A stretch of 64,000 nt of DNA, taken from assembly GCA_964016885.1 (NCBI GenBank), contig OZ024758.1, positions 39,335,985-39,399,984 on the forward strand, in the 5' to 3' direction. This DNA comes from Eledone cirrhosa. Taxonomy: Eukaryota > Mollusca > Cephalopoda > Octopoda > Eledonidae. Positions 40,857-55,356 of this stretch are shown in pieces. Within the stretch, counting starts at the first letter, position 1. Each line of letters starts with the position of its first letter. Under the pieces are notes generated by a model that searched no databases, was not told where the DNA came from, and saw only the letters and a program-made list of their open reading frames with translations. The translations under genes were made by a program, and so were the position numbers.

Positions 40857-42449
40857 TTGGAGTTACTTCTGACAGCTAGTACCATGAACTTAAATGAATT
40901 CTCACCAACAGTGGAGTTACTTCTGACAGCTAATACCATGAACTTAAATGAATTCTCACCAACAGTGGAGTTACTTCTGACAGCTAATACCATGAACTTA
41001 AATGAATTCTCACCAACATTGGAGTTACTTCTGACAGCTAATACCATGACTTAAATGAATTCCCACCAACAGTGGAGTTACTTCTGACAGCTAATACCAT
41101 GAACTTAAATGAATTCTCACCAACATTGGAGTTACTTCTGACAGCTAATACCATGACTTAAATGAATTCTCACCAACAGTGGAGTTACTTCTGACAGCTA
41201 ATACCATGAACTTAAATGAATTCTCACCAACATTGGAGTTACTTCTGACAGCTAGTACCATGAACTTAAATGAATTCTCACCAACAGTGGAGTTACTTCT
41301 GACAGCTAATACCATGAACTTAAATGAATTCTCACCAACAGTGGAGTTACTTCTGACAGCTAATACCATGAACTTAAATGAATTCTCACCAACAGTGGAG
41401 TTCCTTCTGACAGCTAATACCATGAACTTAAATGAATTCTCACCAACATTGGAGTTACTTCTGACAGCTAGTACCATGACTTAAATGAATTCTCACCAAC
41501 ATTGGAGTTACTTCTGACAGCTAGTACCATGACTTAAATGAATTCTCACCAACAATGGAGTTACTTCTGACAGCTAATACGACGAATTAAATGAATTCTC
41601 ACCAACAGTGGAGTTACTTCTGACAGCTAATACCATGAACTTAAATGAATTCTCACCAACAGTGGAGTTCCTTCTGACAGCTAATACCATGAATTTAAAT
41701 GAATTCTCACCAACATTGGAGTTACTTCTGACAGCTAGTACCATGAACTTAAATGAATTCTCACCAACAGTGGAGTTACTTCTGACAGCTAATACCATGA
41801 ACTTAAATGAATTCTCACCAACAGTGGCGTTCCTTCTGACAGCTAATACCATGAACTTAAATGAATTCTCACCAACAGTGGAGTTACTTCTGACAGCTAG
41901 TACCATGACTTAAATGAATTCTCACCAACATTGGAGTTCCTTCTGACAGCTAATACCATGAACTTAAATGAATTCTCACCAACAGTGGAGTTCCTTCTGA
42001 CAGCTAATACCATGAACTTAAATGAATTCTCACCAACATTGGAGTTACTTCTGACAACTAATACCATGACTTAAATGAATTCTCACCAACAGTGGAGTTA
42101 CTTCTGACAAACTAATACCATGAACTTAAATGAATTCTCACCAACAGTGGAGTTACTTCTGACAGCTAATACCATGAACTTAAATGAATTCTCACCAACA
42201 TTGGAGTGACTTCTGACAGCTAATACCATGAACTTAAATGAATTCTCACCAACATTGGGGTTACTTCTGACAGCTAATACCATGAACTTAAATGAATTCT
42301 CACCAACAGTGGAGTGACTTCTGACAGCTAATACCATGAACTTAAATGAATTCTCACCAACATTGGAGTGACTTCTGACAGCTAATACCATGAACTTAAA
42401 TGAATTCTCACCAACAGTGGAGTTACTTCTGACAGCTAGTACCATGAAC
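40726..42449. repeat. Distal copy of the 27.0-28.7 kb interval
   Basis: Aligns with 26,991-28,714 at offset 13,735 bp (1,724 bp), and by extension with 32,159-33,882 in unit 2 of the 5,168 bp repeat. It keeps GCTTGTACC, GAATTCCCACC near 41,060 and TACGACGAATT near 41,578. Differences seen: CCATGAACTT here versus CCATTAACTT near 27,203, and GACAGCTAAT here versus GACAACTAAT near 28,045. At 42,450 it switches (T to C) to the GAACCTAAATG monomer of module M2. Confidence 0.75.
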
Positions 42450-45400
42450 CTAAATGAATTCTCACCAACAGTGGAGTTACTTCTGACAGCTAATACCATG
42501 AACTTAAATGAATTCTCAGCAACAGTGGAGTTCCTTCTGACAGCTAATACCATGAACTTAAATGAATTCTCACCAACATTGGAGTTACTTCTGACAGCTA
42601 GTACCATGCACTTAAATGAATTCTCACCAACAGTGGAGTTACTTCTGACAGCTAGTACCATGAACTTAAATGAATTCTCACCAACAGTGGAGTTCCTTCT
42701 GACAGCTAATACCATGAACTTAAATGAATTCTCAGCAACAGTGGAGTTCCTTCTGACAGCTAATACCATGAACTTAAATGAATTCTCACCAACAGTGGAG
42801 TTACTTCTGACAGCTAGTACCATGACTTAAATGAATTCTCACCAACATTGGAGTTCCTTCTGACAGCTAATACCTTGAACTTAAATGAATTCTCACCAAC
42901 AGTGGAGTTACTTCTGACAGCTAATACCATGAACTTAAATGAATTCTCACCAACATTGGAGTTACATCTGACAGCTAGTACAATGACTTAAATGAATTCT
43001 CACCAACATTGGAGTTCCTTCTGACAGCTAATACCATGAACTTAAATGAATTCTCACCAACAGTGGAGTTACTTCTGACAGCTAATACCATGAACTTAAA
43101 TGAATTCTCACCAACAGTGGAGTGACTTCTGACAGCTAATACCATGAACTTAAATGAATTCTCACCAACATTGGAGTTACTTCTGACAGCTAATACCATG
43201 ACAAATGAATTCTCACCAACAGTGGAGTGACTTCTGACAGCTAATACCATGAACTTAAATGAATTCTCACCAACAGTGGAGTTACTTCTGACAGCTAATA
43301 CCATGAACTTAAATGAATTCTCACCAACATTGGAGTTACTTCTGACAGCTAGTACCATGACTTAAATGAATTCTCACCAACATTGGAGTTACTTCTGACA
43401 GCTAATACCATGACTTAAATGAATTCTCACCAACAGTGGAGTTACTTCTGACAGCTAATACCATGAACTTAAATGAATTCTCACCAACAGTGGAGTTACT
43501 TCTGACAGCTTGTACCATGAACTTAAATGAATTCTCACCAACATTGGAGTTACTTCTGACAACTAATACCATGACTTAAATGAATTCTCACCAACAGTGG
43601 AGTTACTTCTGACAAACTAATACCATGAACTTAAATGAATTCTCACCAACAGTGGAGTTACTTCTGACAGCTAGTACCATGAACTTAAATGAATTCTCAC
43701 CAACAGTGGAGTTACTTCTGACAGCTAATACCATGAACTTAAATGAATTCTCACCAACAGTGGAGTTACTTCTGACAGCTAATACCATGAACTTAAATGA
43801 ATTCTCACCAACATTGGAGTTACTTCTGACAGCTAATACCATGACTTAAATGAATTCTCAACAACAGTGGAGTTACTTCTGACAGCTAATACCATGAACT
43901 TAAATGAATTCTCACCAACATTGGAGTTACTTCTGACATCTAGTACCATGAACTTAAATGAATTCTCACCAACAGTGGAGTTTCTTCTGACAGCTAATAC
44001 CATGAACTTAAATGAATTCTCACCAACAGTGGAGTTACTTCTGACAGCTAATACCATGAACTTAAATGAATTCTCACCAACAGTGGAGTTCCTTCTGACA
44101 GCTAATACCATGAACTTAAATGAATTCTCACCAACATTGGAGTTACTTCTGACAGCTAGTACCATGACTTAAATGAATTCTCACCAACATTGGAGTTACT
44201 TCTGACAGCTAGTACCATGACTTAAATGAATTCTCACCAACAATGGAGTTACTTCTGACAGCTAATACCACGTATTAAATGAATTCTCACCAACAGTGGA
44301 GTTACTTCTGACAGCTAATACCATGAACTTAAATGAATTCTCACCAACAGTGGAGTTCCTTCTGACAGCTAATACCATGAACTTAAATGAATTCTCACCA
44401 ACATTGGAGTTACTTCTGACAGCTAGTACCATGAACTTAAATGAATTCTCACCAACAGTGGAGTTACTTCTGACAACTAATACCATGAACTTAAATGAAT
44501 TCTCACCAACAGTGGCGTTCCTTCTGACAGCTAATACCATGAACTTAAATGAATTCTCACCAACAGTGGAGTTACTTCTGACAGCTAGTACCATGACTTA
44601 AATGAATTCTCACCAACATTGGAGTTCCTTCTGACAGCTAATACCATGAACTTAAATGAATTCTCACCAACAGTGGAGTTCCTTCTGACAGCTAATACCA
44701 TGAACTTAAATGAATTCTCACCAACATTGGAGTTACTTCTGACAACTAATACCATGACTTAAATGAATTCTCACCAACAGTGGAGTTACTCCTGACAAAC
44801 TAATACCATGAACTTAAATGAATTCTCACCAACAGTGGAGTTACTTCTGACAGCTAATACCATGAACTTAAATGAATTCGCACCAACATTGGAGTGACTT
44901 CTGACAGCTAATACCATGAACTTAAATGAATTCTCACCAACATTGGGGTTACTTCTGACAGCTAATACCATGAACTTAAATGAATTCTCACCAACAGTGG
45001 AGTGACTTCTGACAGCTAATACCATGAACTTAAATGAATTCTCACCAACATTGGAGTGACTTCTGACAGCTAATACCATGAACTTAAATGAATTCTCACC
45101 AACAGTGGAGTTACTTCTGACAGCTAGTACCATGAACCTAAATGAATTCTCACCAACAATGGAGTTACTTCTGACAGCTAATAGCATGAACTTAAATGAA
45201 TTCTCACCAACAGTGGAGTTACTTCTGACAGCTAATACCATGAACTTAAATGAATTCTCACCAACAGTGGAGTTACTTCTGACAGCTAATACCATGAACT
45301 TAAATGAATTCTCACCAACATTGGAGTTACTTCTGGCAGCTAGTACCATGACTTAAATGAATTCTCACCAACATTGGAGTTACTTCTGACAGCTAATACC

Positions 45401-45525
45401 ATGACTTAAATGAATTCTCACCAACAGTGGAGTTACTTCTGACAGCTAATACCATGAACTTAAATGAATTCTCACCAACAGTGGAGTTACTTCTGACAGC
45501 TTGTACCATGAACTTAAATGAATTC
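42450..45525. repeat. Transitional satellite stretch
   Basis: This interval holds partial module M2 sequence and short segments resembling 16.2-18.0 kb, but no long clean duplicate was found within the window. Private variants are common: CCATGCACTT near 42,607, CCTTGAACTT near 42,873, GTTACATCTG near 42,962, a 2-bp deletion near 43,200, GACATCTAGTACC near 43,936, AATTCGCACC near 44,877 and CTGGCAGC near 45,334. The CpG-bearing CCACGAATT/GACGAATT class of the left regions is replaced here by CCACGTATT (first near 44,269). It reads as a seam between two amplification domains. Confidence 0.65.
43198..43210. repeat. Private 2-bp deletion (51-bp monomer)
   Basis: The usual CCATGACTTAAATG reads CCATGACAAATG, a loss of TT on top of the one-base deletion typical of GACTT monomers. 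Together these remove three bases relative to the 54-bp monomer, so the reading phase is kept. As a result the minus-strand open frame crosses it with one residue fewer. It is a single occurrence and a useful unique anchor. Confidence 0.75.
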
Positions 45526-48500
45526 TCACCAACATTGGAGTTACTTCTGACAACTAATACCATGACTTAAATGAATTCTCACCAACAGTGGAGTTACTTC
45601 TGACAAACTAATACCATGAACTTAAATGAATTCTCACCAACAGTGGAGTTACTTCTGACAGCTAGTACCATGAACTTAAATGAATTCTCACCAACAGTGG
45701 AGTTACTTCTGACAGCTAATACCATGAACTTAAATGAATTCTCACCAACAGTGGAGTTACTTCTGACAGCTAATACCATGAACTTAAATGAATTCTCACC
45801 AACATTGGAGTTACTTCTGACAGCTAATACCATGACTTAAATGAATTCTCAACAACAGTGGAGTTACTTCTGACAGCTAATACCATGAACTTAAATGAAT
45901 TCTCACCAACATTGGAGTTACTTCTGACAGCTAGTACCATGAACTTAAATGAATTCTCACCAACAGTGGAGTTTCTTCTGACAGCTAATACCATGAACTT
46001 AAATGAATTCTCACCAACAGTGGAGTTACTTCTGACAGCTAGTACCATGAACTTAAATGAATTCTCACCAACAGTGGAGTTCCTTCTGACAGCTAATACC
46101 ATGAACTTAAATGAATTCTCACCAACATTGGAGTTACTTCTGACAGCTAGTACCATGACTTAAATGAATTCTCACCAACATTGGAGTTACTTCTGACAGC
46201 TAGTACCATGACTTAAATGAATTCTCACCAACAATGGAGTTACTTCTGACAGCTAATACCACGTATTAAATGAATTCTCACCAACAGTGGAGTTACTTCT
46301 GACAGCTAATACCATGAACTTAAATGAATTCTCACCAACAGTGGAGTTCCTTCTGACAGCTAATACCATGAACTTAAATGAATTCTCAACAACATTGGAG
46401 TTACTTCTGACAGCTAGTACCATGAACTTAAATGAATTCTCACCAACAGTGGAGTTCCTTCTGACAGCTAATACCATGAACTTAAATGAATTCTCACCAA
46501 CATTGGAGTTACTTCTGACAACTAATACCATGACTTAAATGAATTCTCACCAACAGTGGAGTTACTTCTGACAAACTAATACCATGAACTTAAATGAATT
46601 CTCACCAACAGTGGAGTTACTTCTGACAGCTAATACCATGAACTTAAATGAATTCTCACCAACATTGGAGTGACTTCTGACAGCTAATACCATGAACTTA
46701 AATGAATTCTCACCAACATTGGGGTTACTTCTGACAGCTAATACCATGAACTTAAATGAATTCTCACCAACAGTGGAGTGACTTCTGACAGCTAATACCA
46801 TGAACTTAAATGAATTCTCACCAACATTGGAGTGACTTCTGACAGCTAATACCATGAACTTAAATGAATTCTCACCAACAGTGGAGTTACTTCTGACAGC
46901 TAGTACCATGAACCTAAATGAATTCTCACCAACAGTGGAGTTACTTCTGACAGCTAATAGCATGAACTTAAATGAATTCTCAGCAACAGTGGAGTTCCTT
47001 CTGACAGCTAATACCATGAACTTAAATGAATTCTCACCAACATTGGAGTTACTTCTGACAGCTAGTACCATGAACTTAAATGAATTCTCACCAACAGTGG
47101 AGTTACTTCTGACAGCTAATACCATGAACTTAAATGAATTCTCACCAACAGTGGAGTTACTTCTGACAGCTAATACCATGAACTTAAATGAATTCTCACC
47201 AACAGTGGAGTTACTTCTGACAGCTAGTACCATGACTTAAATGAATTCTGACCAACATTGGAGTTCCTTCTGACAGCTAATACCATGAACTTAAATGAAT
47301 TCTCACCAACAGTGGAGTTACTTCTGACAGCTAATACCATGAACTTAAATGAATTCTCACCAACAGTGGAGTTACTTCTGACAGCTAATACCATGAACTT
47401 AAATGAATTCTCACCAACAGTGGAGTTACTTCTGACAGCTAATACCATGAACTTAAATGAATTCTCACCAACATTGGAGTGACTTCTGACAGCTAATACC
47501 ATGAACTTAAATGAATTCTCACCAACATTGGGGTTACTTCTGACAGCTAGTACCATGAACTTAAATGAATTCTCACCAACAGTGGAGTGACTTCTGACAG
47601 CTAATACCATGAACTTACATGAATTATCACCAACATTGGAGTTACTTCTGACAGCTAGTACCATGAACTTAAATGAATTCTCACCAACATTGGAGTTACT
47701 TCTGAAAACTAATACCATGACTTAAATGAATTCTCACCAACAGTGGAGTTACTTCTGACAAACTAATACCATGAACTTAAATGAATTCTCACCAACAGTG
47801 GAGTTACTTCTGACAGCTAATACCATGAACTTAAATGAATTCTCACCAACAGTGGAGTTACTTCTAACAGCTAATACCATGAACTTAAATGAATTCTCAC
47901 CAACATTGGAGTTACTTCTGACAGCTAATACCATGACTTAAATGAATTCTCACCAACAGTCGAGTTACTTCTGTCAGCTAATACCATGAACTTAAATGAA
48001 TTCTCACCAACATTGGAGTTACTTCTGACAGCTAGTACCATGAACTTAAATGAATTCTCACCAACAGTGGAGTTACTTCTGACAGCTAATACCATGAACT
48101 TAAATGAATTCTCACCAACAGTGGAGTTCCTTCTGACAGCTAATACCATGAACTTAAATGAATTCTCACCAACATTGGAGTTACTTCTGACAGCTAGTAC
48201 CATGACTTAAATGAATTCTCACCAACATTGGAGTTACTTCTGACAACTAATACCATGACTTAAATGAATTCTCACCAACAGTGGAGTTACTTCTGACAAA
48301 CTAATACCATGAACTTAAATGAATTCTCACCAACAGTGGAGTTACTTCTGACAGCTAGTACCATGAACTTAAATGAATTCTCACCAACAGTGGAGTTCCT
48401 TCTGACAGCTAATACCATGAACTTAAATGAATTCTCACCAACAGTGGAGTTACTTCTGACAGCTAGTACCATGAACTTAAATGAATTCTCACCAACAGTG

Positions 48501-50427
48501 GAATGACTTCTGACAGCTAATACCATGAACTTAAATGAATTCTCACCAACATTGGAGTGACTTCTGACAGCTAATACCATGAACTTAAATGAATTCTCAC
48601 CAACAGTGGAGTTACTTCTGACAGCTAGTACCATGAACTTAAATGAATTCTCACCAACAGTGGAGTTACTTCTGACAGCTAATACCATGAACTTAAATGA
48701 ATTCTCAGCAACAGTGGAGTTCCTTCTGACAGCTAATACCATGAACTTAAATGAATTCTCACCAACATTGGAGTTACTTCTGACAGCTAGTACCATGAAC
48801 TTAAATGAATTCTCACCAACAGTGGAGTTACTTCTGACAGCTAATACCATGAACTTAAATGAATTCTCACCAACAGTGGAGTTAATTCTGACAGCTAGTA
48901 CCATGAACTTAAATGAATTCTCACCAACAGTGGAGTTACTTCTGACAGCTAATACCATGAACTTAAATGAATTCTCACCAACATTGGAGTTACTTCTGAC
49001 AGCTAGTACCATGACTTAAATGAATTCTCACCAACATTGGAGTTACTTCTGACAGCTAGTACCATGACTTAAATGAATTCTCACCAACAATGGAGTTACT
49101 TCTGACAGCTAATACCACGTATTAAATGAATTCTCACCAACAGTGGAGTTACTTCTGACAGCTAGTACCATGAACTTAAATGAATTCTCACCAACAGTGG
49201 AGTTACTTCTGACAACTAATACCATGAACTTAAATGAATTCTCACCAACAGTGGCGTTCCTTCTGACAGCTAATACCATGAACTTAAATGAATTCTCACC
49301 AACAGTGGAGTTACTTCTGACAGCTAGTACCATGACTTAAATGAATTCTCACCAACATTGGAGTTCCTTCTGACAGCTAATACCATGAACTTAAATGAAT
49401 TCTCACCAACAGTGGAGTTCCTTCTGACAGCTAATACCATGAACTTAAATGAATTCTCACCAACATTGGAGTTACTCCTGACAACTAATACCATGACTTA
49501 AATGAATTCTCACCAACAGTGGAGTTACTCCTGACAAACTAATACCATGAACTTAAATGAATTCTCACCAACAGTGGAGTTACTTCTGACAGCTAATACC
49601 ATGAACTTAAATGAATTCTCACCAACATTGGAGTGACTTCTGACAGCTAATACCATGAACTTAAATTAATTCTCACCAACATTGGGGTTACTTCTGACAG
49701 CTAATACCATGAACTTAAATGAATTCTCACCAACAGTGGAGTGACTTCTGACAGCTAATACCATGAACTTAAATGAATTCTCACCAACATTGGAGTGACT
49801 TCTGACAGCTAATACCATGAACTTAAATGAATTCTCACCAACAGTGGAGTTACTTCTGACAGCTAGTACCATGAACCTAAATGAATTCTCACCAACAGTG
49901 GAGTTACTTCTGACAGCTAATACCATGAACTTAAATGAATTCTCACCATCAGTGGCGTTCCTTCTGACAGCTAATACCATGAACTTAAATGAATTCTCAC
50001 CAACAGTGGAGTTACTTCTGACAGCTAGTACCATGACTTAAATGAATTCTGACCAACATTGGAGTTCCTTCTGACAGCTAATACCATGAACTTAAATGAA
50101 TTCTCACCAACAGTGGAGTTACTTCTGACAGCTAATACCATGAACTTAAATGAATTCTCACCAACAGTGGAGTTACTTCTGACAGCTAATACCATGAACT
50201 TAAATGAATTCTCACCAACAGTGGAGTTACTTCTGACAGCTAATACCATGAACTTAAATGAATTCTCACCAACATTGGAGTGACTTCTGACAGCTAATAC
50301 CATGAACTTAAATGAATTCTCACCAACATTGGGGTTACTTCTGACAGCTAGTACCATGAACTTAAATGAATTCTCACCAACAGTGGAGTGACTTCTGACA
50401 GCTAATACCATGAACTTACATGAATTA
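45526..50427. repeat. 4,902-bp higher-order repeat H, unit 1
   Basis: 45,526-50,454 matches 50,428-55,356 at offset 4,902 bp. The match (4,929 bp) exceeds the offset, so the two units abut exactly. Markers in order: CTCAACAACAG near 45,848, GTTTCTTCTG near 45,970, CCACGTATT near 46,258, CTCAACAACATT near 46,385, GAATTCTGACC near 47,246, CTTACATGAATTATC near 47,614, GAAAACTAAT near 47,703, CTTCTGTCAGC near 47,968, GAATGACTT near 48,501, CCACGTATT near 49,114, and CTCCTGACA near 49,477 and 49,529. An internal 2,801 bp sub-period is visible (47,224 versus 50,025). Few differences between units were noticed. Confidence 0.85.
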
Positions 50428-53400
50428 TCACCAACATTGGAGTTACTTCTGACAACTAATACCATGACTTAAATGAATTCTCACCAACAGTGGAGTTACT
50501 TCTGACAAACTAATACCATGAACTTAAATGAATTCTCACCAACAGTGGAGTTACTTCTGACAGATAGTACCATGAACTTAAATGAATTCTCACCAACAGT
50601 GGAGTTACTTCTGACAGCTAATACCATGAACTTAAATGAATTCTCACCAACAGTGGAGTTACTTCTGACAGCTAATACCATGAACTTAAATGAATTCTCA
50701 CCAACATTGGAGTTACTTCTGACAGCTAATACCATGACTTAAATGAATTCTCAACAACAGTGGAGTTACTTCTGACAGCTAATACCATGAACTTAAATGA
50801 ATTCTCACCAACATTGGAGTTACTTCTGACAGCTAGTACCATGAACTTAAATGAATTCTCACCAACAGTGGAGTTTCTTCTGACAGCTAATACCATGAAC
50901 TTAAATGAATTCTCACCAACAGTGGAGTTACTTCTGACAGCTAGTACCATGAACTTAAATGAATTCTCACCAACAGTGGAGTTCCTTCTGACAGCTAATA
51001 CCATGAACTTAAATGAATTCTCACCAACATTGGAGTTACTTCTGACAGCTAGTACCATGACTTAAATGAATTCTCACCAACATTGGAGTTACTTCTGACA
51101 GCTAGTACCATGACTTAAATGAATTCTCACCAACAATGGAGTTACTTCTGACAGCTAATACCACGTATTAAATGAATTCTCACCAACAGTGGAGTTACTT
51201 CTGACAGCTAATACCATGAACTTAAATGAATTCTCACCAACAGTGGAGTTCCTTCTGACAGCTAATACCATGAACTTAAATGAATTCTCAACAACATTGG
51301 AGTTACTTCTGACAGCTAGTACCATGAACTTAAATGAATTCTCACCAACAGTGGAGTTCCTTCTGACAGCTAATACCATGAACTTAAATGAATTCTCACC
51401 AACATTGGAGTTACTTCTGACAACTAATACCATGACTTAAATGAATTCTCACCAACAGTGGAGTTACTTCTGACAAACTAATACCATGAACTTAAATGAA
51501 TTCTCACCAACAGTGGAGTTACTTCTGACAGCTAATACCATGAACTTAAATGAATTCTCACCAACATTGGAGTGACTTCTGACAGCTAATACCATGAACT
51601 TAAATGAATTCTCACCAACATTGGGGTTACTTCTGACAGCTAATACCATGAACTTAAATGAATTCTCACCAACAGTGGAGTGACTTCTGACAGCTAATAC
51701 CATGAACTTAAATGAATTCTCACCAACATTGGAGTGACTTCTGACAGCTAATACCATGAACTTAAATGAATTCTCACCAACAGTGGAGTTACTTCTGACA
51801 GCTAGTACCATGAACCTAAATGAATTCTCACCAACAGTGGAGTTACTTCTGACAGCTAATAGCATGAACTTAAATGAATTCTCAGCAACAGTGGAGTTCC
51901 TTCTGACAGCTAATACCATGAACTTAAATGAATTCTCACCAACATTGGAGTTACTTCTGACAGCTAGTACCATGAACTTAAATGAATTCTCACCAACAGT
52001 GGAGTTACTTCTGACAGCTAATACCATGAACTTAAATGAATTCTCACCAACAGTGGAGTTACTTCTGACAGCTAATACCATGAACTTAAATGAATTCTCA
52101 CCAACAGTGGAGTTACTTCTGACAGCTAGTACCATGACTTAAATGAATTCTGACCAACATTGGAGTTCCTTCTGACAGCTAATACCATGAACTTAAATGA
52201 ATTCTCACCAACAGTGGAGTTACTTCTGACAGCTAATACCATGAACTTAAATGAATTCTCACCAACAGTGGAGTTACTTCTGACAGCTAATACCATGAAC
52301 TTAAATGAATTCTCACCAACAGTGGAGTTACTTCTGACAGCTAATACCATGAACTTAAATGAATTCTCACCAACATTGGAGTGACTTCTGACAGCTAATA
52401 CCATGAACTTAAATGAATTCTCACCAACATTGGGGTTACTTCTGACAGCTAGTACCATGAACTTAAATGAATTCTCACCAACAGTGGAGTGACTTCTGAC
52501 AGCTAATACCATGAACTTACATGAATTATCACCAACATTGGAGTTACTTCTGACAGCTAGTACCATGAACTTAAATGAATTCTCACCAACATTGGAGTTA
52601 CTTCTGAAAACTAATACCATGACTTAAATGAATTCTCACCAACAGTGGAGTTACTTCTGACAAACTAATACCATGAACTTAAATGAATTCTCACCAACAG
52701 TGGAGTTACTTCTGACAGCTAATACCATGAACTTAAATGAATTCTCACCAACAGTGGAGTTACTTCTAACAGCTAATACCATGAACTTAAATGAATTCTC
52801 ACCAACATTGGAGTTACTTCTGACAGCTAATACCATGACTTAAATGAATTCTCACCAACAGTCGAGTTACTTCTGTCAGCTAATACCATGAACTTAAATG
52901 AATTCTCACCAACATTGGAGTTACTTCTGACAGCTAGTACCATGAAATTAAATGAATTCTCACCAACAGTGGAGTTACTTCTGACAGCTAATACCATGAA
53001 CTTAAATGAATTCTCACCAACAGTGGAGTTCCTTCTGACAGCTAATACCATGAACTTAAATGAATTCTCACCAACATTGGAGTTACTTCTGACAGCTAGT
53101 ACCATGACTTAAATGAATTCTCACCAACATTGGAGTTACTTCTGACAACTAATACCATGACTTAAATGAATTCTCACCAACAGTGGAGTTACTTCTGACA
53201 AACTAATACCATGAACTTAAATGAATTCTCACCAACAGTGGAGTTACTTCTGACAGCTAGTACCATGAACTTAAATGAATTCTCACCAACAGTGGAGTTC
53301 CTTCTGACAGCTAATACCATGAACTTAAATGAATTCTCACCAACAGTGGAGTTACTTCTGACAGCTAGTACCATGAACTTAAATGAATTCTCACCAACAG

Positions 53401-55356
53401 TGGAATGACTTCTGACAGCTAATACCATGAACTTAAATGAATTCTCACCAACATTGGAGTGACTTCTGACAGCTAATACCATGAACTTAAATGAATTCTC
53501 ACCAACAGTGGAGTTACTTCTGACAGCTAGTACCATGAACTTAAATGAATTCTCACCAACAGTGGAGTTACTTCTGACAGCTAATACCATGAACTTAAAT
53601 GAATTCTCAGCAACAGTGGAGTTCCTTCTGACAGCTAATACCATGAACTTAAATGAATTCTCACCAACATTGGAGTTACTTCTGACAGCTAGTACCATGA
53701 ACTTAAATGAATTCTCACCAACAGTGGAGTTACTTCTGACAGCTAATACCATGAACTTAAATGAATTCTCACCAACAGTGGAGTTAATTCTGACAGCTAG
53801 TACCATGAACTTAAATGAATTCTCACCAACAGTGGAGTTACTTCTGACAGCTAATACCATGAACTTAAATGAATTCTCACCAACATTGGAGTTACTTCTG
53901 ACAGCTAGTACCATGACTTAAATGAATTCTCACCAACATTGGAGTTACTTCTGACAGCTAGTACCATGACTTAAATGAATTCTCACCAACAATGGAGTTA
54001 CTTCTGACAGCTAATACCACGTATTAAATGAATTCTCACCAACAGTGGAGTTACTTCTGACAGCTAGTACCATGAACTTAAATGAATTCTCACCAACAGT
54101 GGAGTTACTTCTGACAACTAATACCATGAACTTAAATGAATTCTCACCAACAGTGGCGTTCCTTCTGACAGCTAATACCATGAACTTAAATGAATTCTCA
54201 CCAACAGTGGAGTTACTTCTGACAGCTAGTACCATGACTTAAATGAATTCTCACCAACATTGGAGTTCCTTCTGACAGCTAATACCATGAACTTAAATGA
54301 ATTCTCACCAACAGTGGAGTTCCTTCTGACAGCTAATACCATGAACTTAAATGAATTCTCACCAACATTGGAGTTACTCCTGACAACTAATACCATGACT
54401 TAAATGAATTCTCACCAACAGTGGAGTTACTCCTGACAAACTAATACCATGAACTTAAATGAATTCTCACCAACAGTGGAGTTACTTCTGACAGCTAATA
54501 CCATGAACTTAAATGAATTCTCACCAACATTGGAGTGACTTCTGACAGCTAATACCATGAACTTAAATTAATTCTCACCAACATTGGGGTTACTTCTGAC
54601 AGCTAATACCATGAACTTAAATGAATTCTCACCAACAGTGGAGTGACTTCTGACAGCTAATACCATGAACTTAAATGAATTCTCACCAACATTGGAGTGA
54701 CTTCTGACAGCTAATACCATGAACTTAAATGAATTCTCACCAACAGTGGAGTTACTTCTGACAGCTAGTACCATGAACCTAAATGAATTCTCACCAACAG
54801 TGGAGTTACTTCTGACAGCTAATACCATGAACTTAAATGAATTCTCACCATCAGTGGCGTTCCTTCTGACAGCTAATACCATGAACTTAAATGAATTCTC
54901 ACCAACAGTGGAGTTACTTCTGACAGCTAGTACCATGACTTAAATGAATTCTGACCAACATTGGAGTTCCTTCTGACAGCTAATACCATGAACTTAAATG
55001 AATTCTCACCAACAGTGGAGTTACTTCTGACAGCTAATACCATGAACTTAAATGAATTCTCACCAACAGTGGAGTTACTTCTGACAGCTAATACCATGAA
55101 CTTAAATGAATTCTCACCAACAGTGGAGTTACTTCTGACAGCTAATACCATGAACTTAAATGAATTCTCACCAACATTGGAGTGACTTCTGACAGCTAAT
55201 ACCATGAACTTAAATGAATTCTCACCAACATTGGGGTTACTTCTGACAGCTAGTACCATGAACTTAAATGAATTCTCACCAACAGTGGAGTGACTTCTGA
55301 CAGCTAATAACATGAACTTACATGAATTATCACCAACATTGGAGTTACTTCTGACA
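50428..55356. repeat. 4,902-bp higher-order repeat H, unit 2
   Basis: Second unit of the 4,902 bp duplication with the same marker order. Differences seen from the first unit are GACAGATAGTACC near 50,564 (GACAGCTAGTACC near 45,662), CCATGAAATTAAATG near 52,943 and AATAACATG near 55,309. That is only a few substitutions in about 4.9 kb, so the duplication is young or kept uniform by conversion. The unit then continues into a third, rearranged iteration at the 2,801 bp sub-period. Confidence 0.85.
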
